Below, in pieces: positions 17,200 to 26,450 of a stretch of DNA of 64,000 nt (within the stretch, counting starts at the first letter, position 1; the number at the start of each line of letters is the position of its first letter). Source of the stretch: Elusimicrobiales bacterium (GTDB lineage: Bacteria; Elusimicrobiota; Elusimicrobia; Elusimicrobiales; UBA9959); the NCBI GenBank assembly GCA_028688015.1, contig JAQTZB010000001.1, positions 599,663-663,662 on the forward strand, written 5' to 3'. The position numbers and the translations under genes are program-made. The notes beneath the pieces were generated by a model. The model saw nothing but the letters and a program-made list of their open reading frames with translations, was not told the DNA's origin and ran no database searches.

Positions 17200-19019
17200 C
17201 AGGCGTTCACCTTGAGGCCGGCCAGCAGCTGGCGGTAGCGGGCCAGCTGCGGCGCCAGCCCCTTTATCGCCGTCTCCCAGAACTCCGGCTTGCCTATGTC
17301 CGCCCCAAGGCTGCGCCTGGCCACCCCTTCCGCCGTGTCCGAGCCGGAGAGGCGCAGGAAGGCCTCGTACTTGGGCAGGAAGCCCGGGCCCTCGGCCTTG
17401 AACTTGGTGAACAGCGTGGCGGCCATCAGGAAGCCGAAGGTGTAGGGGTAATTGTAGAAGGAAACGCCGGCCATGTAGAAATGCAGCTTGGAGGCCCAGA
17501 ACAGCGGGTCCTCGCCGCCGGGCTCCAGCGCGTCGCCGAACACTTCCTTCTGCGCGCTCACCATCAGCTCCCTGAGCCGCGCCACGGAAACCTCGCCCTT
17601 CTGGCGCTCCTCGTGGAAGGCCTTCTCAAAGCGGAAGCGCACGGTGATGTCGAGGATGGTGACGGCCGCGCCGCTGAGATACTCGTCGAGCATGATCAGC
17701 TTCTGCGCCTCTGGCACTCCGGGGTCGCCCTGGATGCCCTCGGCCAGGAGGTGCTCGCCGAAGATGGATGCCGTCTCGGCCAGCGTCATCGGGTATTCGG
17801 TGGCCCAGTCGCGCATGTCCTGCATCAGGCGGCCGTGCCAGGCGTGGCCCATCTCGTGGGCCAGCGTGTTCACGTCGCCCAGGGTGCCGTTGAAGGTCAT
17901 GTAGACGCGGCCTTCCTTGATATAGTGCGAGCCGGTGCAGAAGGCGCCGGGGCGCTTGCCGCCGCGGGCCTCGCTCTCCAGCCTTTTCTTTTCGAGGAAC
18001 TCTTTGTAGAAGGCGCCCAGCGCGGGGTACACGCGGCTGAAAGCCCCCTCCACCTTGGCGGAGCCTTCCTCCCAGGTGTAGAGCTTGTTATCCTTGAGCG
18101 GCAGCGGGGCCTCCCGCTCGTAGAAAGCTATGCCCTTGCGCCCCATCGCCGCGGCTTTGACGCGCAGGATCTCGCGCACGGGCTCGAGGTTGCGGCCAAC
18201 GGCCTCGTACATGGCGTCCAGCGTGGAGCGCTTTATGCCGGCGCGGAACAGCGACTGGTCCAGGAAATGTTTTATCCCGCGGCGCTTGTTGAGCGCCTGG
18301 CGCGTGCCCGACAGGGCGTTGAGCGCGGCGGCGCAGGAATCCTCTATGGTCGCCCAGGCCTTGTTGCCGCCCTCGAAGGCGGCCCGCCCCACTTTCCGGT
18401 CGGCGTCGCCCATAAGCGCGCGCCAGCGGGAGATCGGCAGGGTCTCCACCCGGCCGTCGGGCCAGCGCATTTCGAAGGTCAGTTTGCTGGAGATCTTATT
18501 GTAGAGGCGCTCCCAGGACTGGAAACCGTCGACGGAAAGGTCCGCGGCCAATTTCTCCTCCGCGGGGCTCATACTGCGCTTCGCCTGCTCGCGCAGGCGT
18601 TTGAGGGAATAGGCTACGTCCTTCAGCTTTTCACGCTTTACGAAGGCCGAGAAGACTTTCTCCGGAACCTCTTTGAACGCCCGCAGCACGTCCACGCTGA
18701 ACTTGGAATATTCCGCGGCCAGCCCGTCGAGCTTGGCGCTTTCGGCCGCGTATTCGTCCTTGTCGCAGTGGGCGGCCTCGAGACAGCCCACATAAGAGTA
18801 AATATGCCCCAGGCGCATGCCGGTCTCTTCGGCGGTCAGCAGCAGCTTTTCCCAGTCGCCGGCGGTTTTAGCCGAGAGGGACGGCAGCTTGGCGGCTTTC
18901 TTCTGCAGCGCGGCGATGTCGGCCGTGAGTTTCTTTTTAAATTTGAGCATCTCCGGGCCGTTGAACGCCGGAAAATAACTGGTAAGGTCCCACTGCACGC
19001 CCTGTTTCTTTTCAGCCAT
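17199..19019 (-). CDS. pepF: M3-family oligoendopeptidase F
   Basis: Cytosolic zinc peptidase that cuts oligopeptides. I choose the ATG at 19019 (606 residues), which has GGGAGGAA just upstream, over an in-frame codon 24 nt earlier. An oligopeptidase F N-terminal helical domain covers about 10-190. The zinc site HEMGHAWHG lies near residue 388 and is followed by the conserved YPMTLAETASIFGE segment carrying the third ligand. Length agrees with PepF. There is no signal peptide. The gene is first in an operon with the DUF2238 gene and fits a peptide-fermenting lifestyle. Confidence 0.93.
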   Translation of the reverse strand: MAEKKQGVQWDLTSYFPAFNGPEMLKFKKKLTADIAALQKKAAKLPSLSAKTAGDWEKLLLTAEETGMRLGHIYSYVGCLEAAHCDKDEYAAESAKLDGLAAEYSKFSVDVLRAFKEVPEKVFSAFVKREKLKDVAYSLKRLREQAKRSMSPAEEKLAADLSVDGFQSWERLYNKISSKLTFEMRWPDGRVETLPISRWRALMGDADRKVGRAAFEGGNKAWATIEDSCAAALNALSGTRQALNKRRGIKHFLDQSLFRAGIKRSTLDAMYEAVGRNLEPVREILRVKAAAMGRKGIAFYEREAPLPLKDNKLYTWEEGSAKVEGAFSRVYPALGAFYKEFLEKKRLESEARGGKRPGAFCTGSHYIKEGRVYMTFNGTLGDVNTLAHEMGHAWHGRLMQDMRDWATEYPMTLAETASIFGEHLLAEGIQGDPGVPEAQKLIMLDEYLSGAAVTILDITVRFRFEKAFHEERQKGEVSVARLRELMVSAQKEVFGDALEPGGEDPLFWASKLHFYMAGVSFYNYPYTFGFLMAATLFTKFKAEGPGFLPKYEAFLRLSGSDTAEGVARRSLGADIGKPEFWETAIKGLAPQLARYRQLLAGLKVNA

Positions 19020-19079
19020 AGTTCCTCCCGGAAACCTTTTCAAAATTATACCTAAAATTTATAATGCGGCCGCCCCCTT

Positions 19080-19694
19080 TCAGAGGGAGAGCAGGACCGC
19101 CACCGAAAGGAAGACCAGCCCCTTGGCCGCGGCTATGGCGCGGGCGTGCCGGGGGCCGGGCAGCAAGCGCGCCCCGAGGCGGCCCGAAAGATAGCCGATG
19201 GCGCCGAAAACCACGACCACCTGCGCCATGAAGACCAGGCCCAGGACCAGCATCTGCCCTCTGACGCCCCCGCGGGCCGGGTTTACGAACTGCGGCAGCA
19301 GCGCGAGGAAAAACAACGCCACCTTGGGATTGAGCAGGTTCATGATTATCCCCCGCCGGTAGAGGGCCGCGGCGCTCCCGGCTGGGGCCTGGGCGCCAGC
19401 TGCCGGGGGCCGTTCCCGGAAGGCGCACCAGGCGAGCCAGGCCATATAGACGGCCCCCGCCCACTTCACCAGGCCGAAGGCGGCGGGCGAAGCGGCGAAC
19501 ACTGCGGAGACACCCAGCGCGGCAAGAGTGGTGTGCACCAGCAGCCCTGAACTGAGGCCCAGCGCCACGGCCAGCCCGGCGCGCGGACCGCCCGCAAGCC
19601 CCTGCGAGGCCAGGAATATCACGTCGGGTCCGGGGGCCAAGGTGAGGACCACGGAGACGCCGAGAAAGTAAACCAGGTTTTCCGGAACAAGCAT
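19080..19694 (-). CDS. LysE/RhtB-family amino-acid exporter
   Basis: Inner-membrane exporter of 204 residues with six predicted helices. The N-terminal family motif is visible as LTLAPGPDVIFLASQGLAGG (about 18-37), followed by GLSSGLLVH and the KWAGAVYMAWLAW helix. The second half carries the NLLNPKVALFFLALLPQFV signature. Substrates in this family are amino acids or derivatives, but the specific one cannot be read here. A TAGAAT hexamer (19701-19706) ends 6 nt before the ATG, and no Shine-Dalgarno exists, so the transcript is probably leaderless. It is divergent from the gene at 19763. Confidence 0.92.
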   Translation of the reverse strand: MLVPENLVYFLGVSVVLTLAPGPDVIFLASQGLAGGPRAGLAVALGLSSGLLVHTTLAALGVSAVFAASPAAFGLVKWAGAVYMAWLAWCAFRERPPAAGAQAPAGSAAALYRRGIIMNLLNPKVALFFLALLPQFVNPARGGVRGQMLVLGLVFMAQVVVVFGAIGYLSGRLGARLLPGPRHARAIAAAKGLVFLSVAVLLSL

Positions 19695-19762
19695 GCCTAA
19701 ATTCTACAAAATGACGGCGCCGGGCGGAGGCGGCCGGGTTTCAAAATTGGTAAGATAAACGC

Positions 19763-20296
19763 ATGGACTGGTATATTTCCACAGTTAAAGCCCACCCCAT
19801 CTTGACCGCCATGGCCCAATTCTCGGTGCTGGGCACGCTGGGCGAGCTGCTTTCCAAGTGGCTCGGGGCCGGCCGCGTCTTTTCCCCTTTCGGCCTCCGG
19901 GGCACGCTGCTGCGCGCCCTGGGCTGGGCCGCCCTCGCGGTCTGCATTAAGTACGCTTTCACGGGTTTCGTCGGTTTTGTCGACGGGATCGTAGCGCACG
20001 GGCTGCTGCCGGAGCCCGGCGCAGCGGGCCGCGCGCTGGCCGTGTCGCTGGCCATGAACCTGCAGTTCGGTCCCTTTCTGGTCATCGCCCACCGCCTGAT
20101 AGACAACGCCATAGACGGCCGCTCCAACTGGGCCAACCTGGATAAAGGGCTGCTTTCCCTGCTGTGGTTCTGGGTTCCGGCGCATACGGTGACCTTCCTG
20201 CTGCCGCCGGAGCTGCGCATAGGCCTGGCCGCGCTCTGGTCGCTGGCTCTGGGACTGATCCTGGGCTGGTATAATAGGGCCCCGCAGGCCGCCTAG
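19763..20296 (+). CDS. Mpv17/PMP22-like integral membrane protein (tentative)
   Basis: Membrane protein of 177 residues with about four hydrophobic segments. The C-terminal run LLWFWVPAHTVTFLLPPELR followed by a tryptophan-containing helix resembles the Mpv17/PMP22 signature (W-x-P...NF...P...R), and the earlier GPFLVIAHRLID fits the same family. The match is loose, so the call is tentative. TAAGAT (19751-19756) ends 6 nt before the ATG with no ribosome site, again pointing to a leaderless mRNA. It is divergent from LysE and followed by an intrinsic terminator. Confidence 0.6.
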   Translation: MDWYISTVKAHPILTAMAQFSVLGTLGELLSKWLGAGRVFSPFGLRGTLLRALGWAALAVCIKYAFTGFVGFVDGIVAHGLLPEPGAAGRALAVSLAMNLQFGPFLVIAHRLIDNAIDGRSNWANLDKGLLSLLWFWVPAHTVTFLLPPELRIGLAALWSLALGLILGWYNRAPQAA

Positions 20297-20315
20297 CGCG
20301 CCCCGGTTCTTTCCG

Positions 20316-20345
20316 ACCGCCGCCCTGCGCGGCGGTTTTTGTTTT
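20316..20345 (+). terminator. Intrinsic terminator
   Basis: ACCGCCG/CGGCGGT hairpin followed by TTTTTGTTTT, about 20 nt after the stop of the membrane protein gene at 20296. It overlaps the stop codon of the convergent kinase gene by 2 nt. Confidence 0.8.
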
Positions 20346-23300
20346 ATGGGTTGGCGCCGGCGCGGGGAAAATATAGCTTGAAGGTCGTGCCCTTGCCGGG
20401 CGCGCTGCTGAGCCCTATGCCGCCCTTGCACTGCTGCAGTATGGCGTAGACGGTCGAAAGGCCGAGGCCCGTGCCTTTGCCTTCCGGCTTGGTGGTATAG
20501 AAGGGTTCAAAGATGTGGGCCGCAGTCTCTGGCGCCATGCCCGTGCCGGTGTCGGTCACCATCAGCGTTACATAGCCGCCGGCCGCGGGAACTAGCGGCA
20601 GGCCCTGGGGCGGAACGGCTATTTCCTCGTTGGCGGTAACCAGCTTTATATCCCCGCCGTCAGGCATGGCGTCCCGCGCGTTGACCACTAGATTCATTAT
20701 CACCTGCGCTATCTGGCCCTGGTCCGCCCTGACGGGAGCGAGGTCCGGGGCCAGTTGGAGGCGCAGGTGCATATTGGCCCCGATCAGGCGCTTGAGCATC
20801 TTGCAGGAGTCTTCCACCACCGTGTTCAGGCAAAGCTCCTCGAGTTCCAGCGGCTGCCTGCGGCTGATGGTCGTGAGCTGGCGGGTCAGCAGGGCGCCGC
20901 GCTCGGTCTCGCGGATGATCTCGTTCAGGTCATCCTTCGCCGTCCCGCCCTCGGGCGCAGTTTTCAGCAGCATTTCGGCGTAGCCGCTGATGGCCACCAG
21001 GATATTGTTGAAGTCGTGCGCTATGCCGCCGGCCAGGCGGCCCACTACTTCCATCTTCTGCGACTGCAGCAGTTCCTCCTGCAGCTTCGAGCGCCCTCTT
21101 TCAGCGTCGATGCGCTGGGCGATCTCCATGGTCAGCTCCATGTTGGCGGCAGAGAGTTCGGCGGTCCGCTCCTCGACGCGCTTCTCCAGGCCCTGGTTCA
21201 GCGACTGGAGCTCGGCCTCAGCCCGGCGGCGGTCCGTGATGTCTCGGCAGAGAGTATGGATCTGCGGCATCCCGCGGCGGTTTACCACGGTGGCGTTCAC
21301 CTCCACCGGCGTGCGCTTGCCTTTAGCGTCGATATACTCGGTCTCGTGATTGAAGATATAGCCGTCCCGGGCGCAGCGGGCTATGGCGGCGGCGTTAGCC
21401 TCCTGGTGCTCCGGGGAGGTCCAGTCCAGGGCGCTCCGGCCGAGGATCTCCTTCAGGTCCGAGCGGCCGGCCAGGCGGACATATTCCCGGTTGGCGTCGG
21501 TGACCTTGCCCTGCGTATCTATGACCACGTAGCCGGTGCGGGTGGTCTCGATAAGGGCCCGGTAGAGGGACTCGCTGTCGCGCAGCTCCGCCTCGGTCTT
21601 GCTGCGCGCCGAGACGTCGCGGCACAGCCCCAGGATCTGCTGCACCCCGCCGCGCGCGACCACGGTGGCGTTGATCTCGATAGTGGTGTGTTTGCCGGCC
21701 TTGTCGGAGTAATCCACTTCAAAGTTGACCAGGCGCCCCTCGCGCATCACGATCGCTATCGCCTCCCTGGCCCGGTCCTGGTTCTGCGGGGCGGACCACT
21801 CCAGCACGCTGCGCCCCATTATCTCTTTGAGGTCGGAGTGGCCGGAGAGGCGCACGTATTCCCGGTTAGCGTCCTGCACCCGGCCGTGCCCGTCCAGCAC
21901 CACGTAGCCGGTGCCTGTGGTCTCTATCAGGGCGCGGTAGAGTGATTCGCGCTCGCGCAGCGCCCGCTCGGTCTCGACGCGGGCGGTTACGTCTTCCAGC
22001 AGCGAAACCACTTTCCTGTCCGCTGTGACCACGCCGGTGATGAAGACGGTCTTGGTCGCCCCGTCCCTGCAAACCACCTTGAATTCGCCGCCGTCCATCT
22101 CCAGGCCGGTCCGCATCGACTTCTCCTGCCATTCGCGCCAAATGGCGGTCAGCCGCTTGCGGTAGCTTTCCTCGGGATAGGCGCGCCGGGTCCAGGTTTC
22201 GAGGTCCGGTATCTCCTCGTGCTTGTAGCCGAAGGTCTGGACGAACTTGCTGTTTATGAACTCGATCCTGCCGGCCATGTCGTGTATCGCTATGCAGACC
22301 GGGGCCTGCTCCAGGGTGCGGCGCAGGGTGCGGGCGTTCTCGGCTATCTCCCTGGCCGCCTGGTTTCGGACGGTGATATCTTCGAAAAGTGAGATCACTT
22401 TCTTGTCCGGGGTGGTCATCCCGGTGATGTAGATGTCCTTCGTCATGCCGCTCTTGCAGTTGATCCTGAACTGGCCGCCGGGCATCTCCCTGCCGCTCTC
22501 CAGCGACTGCTGCACCCAGCCTTTCCAGATTCCGTAAACCTCCTGCCGGTAAGCTTCGTCCGGGAAGAAACGCTGTTTGAACACGGCGTAATCGGTTATA
22601 TCCTCCCGGGCATAGCCGAAAGTTTCGGAGAATTTACGGTTTATAAATTCAATTTCCCCGCCCAGGCTCTGCACGCTGATAGCGATCGGGGCCAATTCAA
22701 GTATGCGGCGCAGCGTCTTCTCGCTGTCGCGGATGGTATTTACGGCTTCCACCCGCTGCGTAATGTCGTCGAACATCACGAAGATCTTGCCGGCGGCTAT
22801 CACGCCGAAGATGAAGCAGGTCTTCTTCGAGCCGTCCTTGCAGGTGACCAGGTATTCCTCGCCCGCTATCTCCGTGTGCTTCTCCATGGCCTCGCTGACG
22901 TGGCCCATGAAGCGGGCTATCACTTCCTTGCGGTAGGCCTCGTCCGGGTAGGCCAGCCGCCACCAATGGTCCATCGTCGGGATCTCGGAATTGGGGAAAC
23001 CGAAGGTCTCCTCGGCCTTCTGGTTGATGTACTCTATGGTCCCGTCCACGTTAACAATGGCCATGGACATCGGGGCCTTGTCTATGATGCGGCGCAGGGT
23101 GGCCTCGCTGTCGCGGAGGGCAGTTTCGGTCAGGGACCGGGCTGTGATGTCCTCCAGCACGATGAAGGCCTTGCCCTCGATGATGCTGCCGAAGAAGCAG
23201 CAGACCTTGACCGAGCCGTCCTTGCAGGTTACCCGGTATTCCCCCCGCTCTATTTCGCCGTTGCCCTGCCGGGCCTTTTGGACGCTGGCCAGCCACCGCT

Positions 23301-23568
23301 TTTTTGTCTCTTCACGGTAATTAACTTCCGGGTAGGCGCGGACCCACCAGTGTGCCATGTCGGGCACCTCGGCGCGGGAGTAGCCGAAAGCTTCCTCCGC
23401 TTTGCGGTTGTAGGATTCAAAAACATCGTCGGAATTAACTATGGCGGCAGGGAAGGCGGCGTAGTCGAGTATCCTGCGCAGAGCGCTTACGCCCTCCAGC
23501 AGTTGCCCTTCCGTTTCCCCCGGCTTGCCGCCGTGTCGATGGTCTTGTTTGGGGTTATTCCCGCCCAT
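20344..23568 (-). CDS. Six-PAS cytosolic hybrid-type sensor histidine kinase
   Basis: Soluble 1074-residue sensor kinase with no transmembrane segment. It carries six PAS domains of two kinds: four about 127-residue units of one type (about 25-540, each starting with TLRRI- or ALRRI-like text) and two about 124-residue units of another (about 545-790, each starting SLYRALIETT). A coiled coil leads into HisKA with the phospho-acceptor in GGIAHDFNNILVAISGYAEM, then an HATPase domain (NLVVNARDAMPDGG, DTGTGMAPE, GKGTGLGLSTV). No receiver domain is present and no response regulator is adjacent. TATATT lies 6 nt before the ATG, so it may be leaderless. Confidence 0.92.
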   Translation of the reverse strand: MGGNNPKQDHRHGGKPGETEGQLLEGVSALRRILDYAAFPAAIVNSDDVFESYNRKAEEAFGYSRAEVPDMAHWWVRAYPEVNYREETKKRWLASVQKARQGNGEIERGEYRVTCKDGSVKVCCFFGSIIEGKAFIVLEDITARSLTETALRDSEATLRRIIDKAPMSMAIVNVDGTIEYINQKAEETFGFPNSEIPTMDHWWRLAYPDEAYRKEVIARFMGHVSEAMEKHTEIAGEEYLVTCKDGSKKTCFIFGVIAAGKIFVMFDDITQRVEAVNTIRDSEKTLRRILELAPIAISVQSLGGEIEFINRKFSETFGYAREDITDYAVFKQRFFPDEAYRQEVYGIWKGWVQQSLESGREMPGGQFRINCKSGMTKDIYITGMTTPDKKVISLFEDITVRNQAAREIAENARTLRRTLEQAPVCIAIHDMAGRIEFINSKFVQTFGYKHEEIPDLETWTRRAYPEESYRKRLTAIWREWQEKSMRTGLEMDGGEFKVVCRDGATKTVFITGVVTADRKVVSLLEDVTARVETERALRERESLYRALIETTGTGYVVLDGHGRVQDANREYVRLSGHSDLKEIMGRSVLEWSAPQNQDRAREAIAIVMREGRLVNFEVDYSDKAGKHTTIEINATVVARGGVQQILGLCRDVSARSKTEAELRDSESLYRALIETTRTGYVVIDTQGKVTDANREYVRLAGRSDLKEILGRSALDWTSPEHQEANAAAIARCARDGYIFNHETEYIDAKGKRTPVEVNATVVNRRGMPQIHTLCRDITDRRRAEAELQSLNQGLEKRVEERTAELSAANMELTMEIAQRIDAERGRSKLQEELLQSQKMEVVGRLAGGIAHDFNNILVAISGYAEMLLKTAPEGGTAKDDLNEIIRETERGALLTRQLTTISRRQPLELEELCLNTVVEDSCKMLKRLIGANMHLRLQLAPDLAPVRADQGQIAQVIMNLVVNARDAMPDGGDIKLVTANEEIAVPPQGLPLVPAAGGYVTLMVTDTGTGMAPETAAHIFEPFYTTKPEGKGTGLGLSTVYAILQQCKGGIGLSSAPGKGTTFKLYFPRAGANP

Positions 23569-23604
23569 ATAGTCAATATACTAAATAGGAGGGTTTACGG
23601 TCAG

Positions 23605-23640
23605 CAAAAAAGCCCCCCCGCCTGGCGGCGGGGGCTTTTG
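23605..23640 (-). terminator. Intrinsic terminator after helicase gene
   Basis: A GC-rich hairpin (GCCCCCGCCGCC with its complement) flanked by A/T runs lies 3 nt after the helicase stop on the minus strand. Confidence 0.8.
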
Positions 23641-23642
23641 TC

Positions 23643-25259
23643 TTACTCGTTCTTGTAATCCGTTTTTTTCTTCTTGAGGAACCGGGTGAACCAGTTGCCC
23701 CCCTGCGGAGGTTTCTGGGGCTCGGGCTGGCGGGCGTCCTGCCTGCCCTGCCGCCTGGGGCCGTCGTGTCGCCGGGGCTCGTCGAAATAGGGCGAGAGGC
23801 TGACTATGCCCCCCTTCCTGTCCGGGTTCACCCCGTAGCGGTTGGGCTGGCCGGCCCTCTCCGCCTGCGGGCGGCCGCGGCGGGCCGGGCCGCGGCTTTC
23901 CCCGCGGGAGAAATCCGGCTTCCGGTCGGACGGTCCCGGGCGGCGGCCGTCGCCGCGGGGCGCGCCCTGCCGGGGCTGGCCGCGCTGAGAGCCCTGCCGC
24001 TGCTGACCCGGCCGCTGGGGCCGGCCCTGCTGGCGGGGGCGCTCGCCCCGGGGTTGGTGAGGAGCCGGGGCCGGCGCGGGCCTGGCGCCCGGCCTGGGGG
24101 CCTCGGGGGCGCCGAAGTCCGCGGAAGCCACGTCCGGCAGCTTTATACGCGTCAGCGGCATGCGGATCAGGCGCTCTATGTTGCGCACGTCCGCGCCCTG
24201 GTCGGGCGCGGCGAAGGTGATGGCGCGGCCCGGCTGGCCGGCGCGGCCCGTGCGGCCGATGCGGTGCACGTAATTCTCGTCTTCGTCGGGCAGGTCGTAG
24301 TTTATCACCAGCTCTATGCCGGTCACGTCGATGCCGCGGGCGGCTATGTCGGTGGCCACGAGCACGCGGTACTTGCCGGACTTGAAGCCCTCCAGGGCCT
24401 CCTTGCGCTGGGACAGCGACCGGTTGGAGTGGATCTCGGAGGCGCTGTGCGGCATCTCCCTGATGGCGCGGGCGATCTTCTTGGCGTTGTGCTTGGTCCG
24501 CACGAAGAGCAGCACGCTGCCCCAGTACTTGTCCAGCAGCTTGGCCAGCAGCGCGGTCTTCTCGCTGCGGTCCACTATGAAGAGTTCCTGCTCCACCCGT
24601 TCGGCGGCGGTGCCGGGGCGGGCCACTTCGATGCGCAGCGGCAGCTTCATGTGGCGGCTGGCCAGCTTCATGATCGGGTCGGGCATGGTGGCGGAGAACA
24701 GCATGGTCTGCCGCTCGCGCGGCAGCGCGGCCACTATCTTCTCGATCTGCGGGGCGAAGCCCATGTCGAACATGCGGTCGGCCTCGTCGAGCACCAGCAC
24801 GCGCACATCGGAGAGGCTCACGGTACGCTGGGCCACGTGGTCGATCAGGCGGCCCGGGGTGGCGATGATGATGCGGGGGCCCTTGCGGAGCTCCGCCGTC
24901 TGGCGGTTCATGCTCTCGCCGCCTATGATCACGGCGCAGCCCATGCCCATCAGCGGCGAGAACTGGCGGACCACCTCGGCCACCTGCAGGGCCAGCTCGC
25001 GGGTGGGCACCACTACCAGGCCCTTGCCCTGGCCGGTGGCGGCCAGGCGCTGTATCATCGGGATGGCGAAGGCGATGGTCTTGCCGGTGCCGGTCTGGGC
25101 AATCCCCACCATGTCCTTGCCTTCGGAGGCGGGCGGGATGGCCTTGTGCTGTATCGGGGTCGGGGTCTTGAAGTTCAGCTTATCTAAAGCTTCGAGGAGT
25201 TTGGGAGCTATGCCCAGGCCGTAAAAGCCCGCGGCGGGTGTTGGTGTCGTTTCGGTCAT
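23643..25259 (-). CDS. DEAD-box RNA helicase with RGG-like tail (RhlE-type)
   Basis: ATP-dependent RNA helicase of 538 residues. Motifs in order: Q-motif near TPTPIQHKAI, Walker A AQTGTGKT (about 58-65), VLDEADRMFDMGF, SATMP, and the helicase C motifs ATDIAARGIDV and HRIGRTGRAGQ. The last about 150 residues form a low-complexity basic tail rich in R, G, Q and P, typical of RNA-binding extensions. A GATAAT hexamer lies 5 nt before the ATG. A second helicase at 27963-29231 shares long identical stretches, so they are recent paralogues. Likely role: RNA unwinding in ribosome assembly or decay. Confidence 0.94.
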   Translation of the reverse strand: MTETTPTPAAGFYGLGIAPKLLEALDKLNFKTPTPIQHKAIPPASEGKDMVGIAQTGTGKTIAFAIPMIQRLAATGQGKGLVVVPTRELALQVAEVVRQFSPLMGMGCAVIIGGESMNRQTAELRKGPRIIIATPGRLIDHVAQRTVSLSDVRVLVLDEADRMFDMGFAPQIEKIVAALPRERQTMLFSATMPDPIMKLASRHMKLPLRIEVARPGTAAERVEQELFIVDRSEKTALLAKLLDKYWGSVLLFVRTKHNAKKIARAIREMPHSASEIHSNRSLSQRKEALEGFKSGKYRVLVATDIAARGIDVTGIELVINYDLPDEDENYVHRIGRTGRAGQPGRAITFAAPDQGADVRNIERLIRMPLTRIKLPDVASADFGAPEAPRPGARPAPAPAPHQPRGERPRQQGRPQRPGQQRQGSQRGQPRQGAPRGDGRRPGPSDRKPDFSRGESRGPARRGRPQAERAGQPNRYGVNPDRKGGIVSLSPYFDEPRRHDGPRRQGRQDARQPEPQKPPQGGNWFTRFLKKKKTDYKNE

Positions 25260-25309
25260 ATATCATTATCCCATATCTGGAGCGGCGCGGACAGTAGTAT
25301 AATTATCGT

Positions 25310-25810
25310 ATGCGCCCTCTCCTGCTCTCGCTGCTCTTCCTCGCCGGCCCTGCGCTCTGCCAGACCAAGACCGAGAAACGGCTGACCGGGCTGGAGAAGC
25401 GGGTGACAAAGGTTGAAAAGCGGCTGGTGAAGCTGGAGACCGGCGGCGGCCCCGCGGCCGCAGCGCCTTCCGCCGCCCCGCGGCTGCCGGCCAGCCCCAT
25501 CGGGGTGGCTTTCCTCAAAAAGAAACAGGTGGTCGGCCAGGAGAAGCTGGGGATCAAGCTGTTCCTCGAGTTCGAGAACACCACCAACCGCAAATTTTTC
25601 GCCTTCAACGGCACGCTCGTCTTCAAGGACGAGAACGGCGCCGTCATCTGGTCGCGCCCCTACGGCCACAGCGAGCCGCTGGGCGCCGGAGAGCGCGTGG
25701 AAGTTTCCATGGGGATACTTAGCGACCAGGCCAGGGAATACCTGCGGTTCGTGCGGGCCAAATCGGTGCAGGTAACGCTGGAGAGACAGGAAGTTTACGG
25801 GGTGGAGTGA
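25310..25810 (+). CDS. Secreted protein of unknown family with coiled-coil N-terminus
   Basis: Exported protein of 166 residues that I do not recognise. A signal peptide (1-17) is followed by a charged helix (about 20-45, repeats of LEKRVTKVEKRL type) likely to form a coiled coil, an alanine/proline linker, and a beta-rich domain (about 64-166) with FLEFENTTNRKFFAFNG and VFKDENGAVIW. The domain looks like a small beta-sandwich of the kind found in envelope proteins. A perfect TATAAT (25298-25303) ends 6 nt before the ATG without a ribosome site, so translation is probably leaderless. Its 3' end overlaps the convergent GNAT gene by 16 nt. Confidence 0.75.
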   Translation: MRPLLLSLLFLAGPALCQTKTEKRLTGLEKRVTKVEKRLVKLETGGGPAAAAPSAAPRLPASPIGVAFLKKKQVVGQEKLGIKLFLEFENTTNRKFFAFNGTLVFKDENGAVIWSRPYGHSEPLGAGERVEVSMGILSDQAREYLRFVRAKSVQVTLERQEVYGVE

Positions 25811-26286
25811 CCGGCCGCCCGGCCGGTCTTGAGCGCGGGAAATTTCTCGAACAATTGGGGCGTGATCTTCAGGCGGTACCAGTGCGCCGTGGCGGCGTTG
25901 CAGTGCTCGTGCGGGCAGACCTTCTCGAAGCCGTAGCGCAGGTGGCAGCAGATGGTGACCAGGTTGCCGTCTTCACAGGCGTACCAGACTTCCTTGGCGC
26001 CCTGCTCCAGCGCGTGGCGGATGCGGGCCTCGGTGAGGGCCTTGGCTATGCCGCGCTCGCGGAATTCGGGCTTTACCCGGAGGCCGTCCATCACCCAGCG
26101 CCCCTTCTCGAAATAGATAACGCTGTGCCCGGCTATCTCGTCTCCGGAATAGGCGGCGAAATAGGCGTGCGGCAGCTTGTCCACCCGCCGGATGTCGCAA
26201 TCAGAATAGAAAGCCTCGAAGCGCGTGCGCCACTCTCCGCTCTCGCGGGAAATTTTTTTTACGGTGACAACCGGCGCCTTTTTCAT
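25795..26286 (-). CDS. GNAT-family N-acetyltransferase
   Basis: Acetyl-CoA-dependent transferase of 163 residues; the acceptor is unknown. The GNAT core is seen as a beta-strand pair around GHSVIYFEKGRWVMDGLRV and the acetyl-CoA loop KPEFRERGIAKALTEARIRH (about 73-92), followed by ACEDGNLVTICCHLRYGFEK. A histidine/cysteine-rich stretch near the end (CPHEHCNAATAHW) is unusual for the family and could bind metal. A TATAAT lies 11 nt before the ATG, which would leave a very short leader. The 3' end overlaps the convergent secreted-protein gene. Confidence 0.85.
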   Translation of the reverse strand: MKKAPVVTVKKISRESGEWRTRFEAFYSDCDIRRVDKLPHAYFAAYSGDEIAGHSVIYFEKGRWVMDGLRVKPEFRERGIAKALTEARIRHALEQGAKEVWYACEDGNLVTICCHLRYGFEKVCPHEHCNAATAHWYRLKITPQLFEKFPALKTGRAAGHSTP

Positions 26287-26450
26287 ATAACGGATACATT
26301 ATATACAAAACCGCGCTGGTCGGCATCGGACTAAAGGCCCCCGCCCGCGTGGGCCCTAAGCCGGCCGGGGCGCGGGCCTTATGCCCCTGTCGCCGCGCCC
26401 GGGGATCGGGTAAAGTATAGGTATCCTGTTCCTTCGCAGGTGGAGGTTCC

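Noticed and set aside
26331..26360. Possible fourth AAGGGCC-type inverted repeat before the PLD gene
   Set aside because: CTAAAGGCCC and GGGCCCTAAG are similar but imperfect, and the distance to the start (about 91 nt) does not fit the other three sites.
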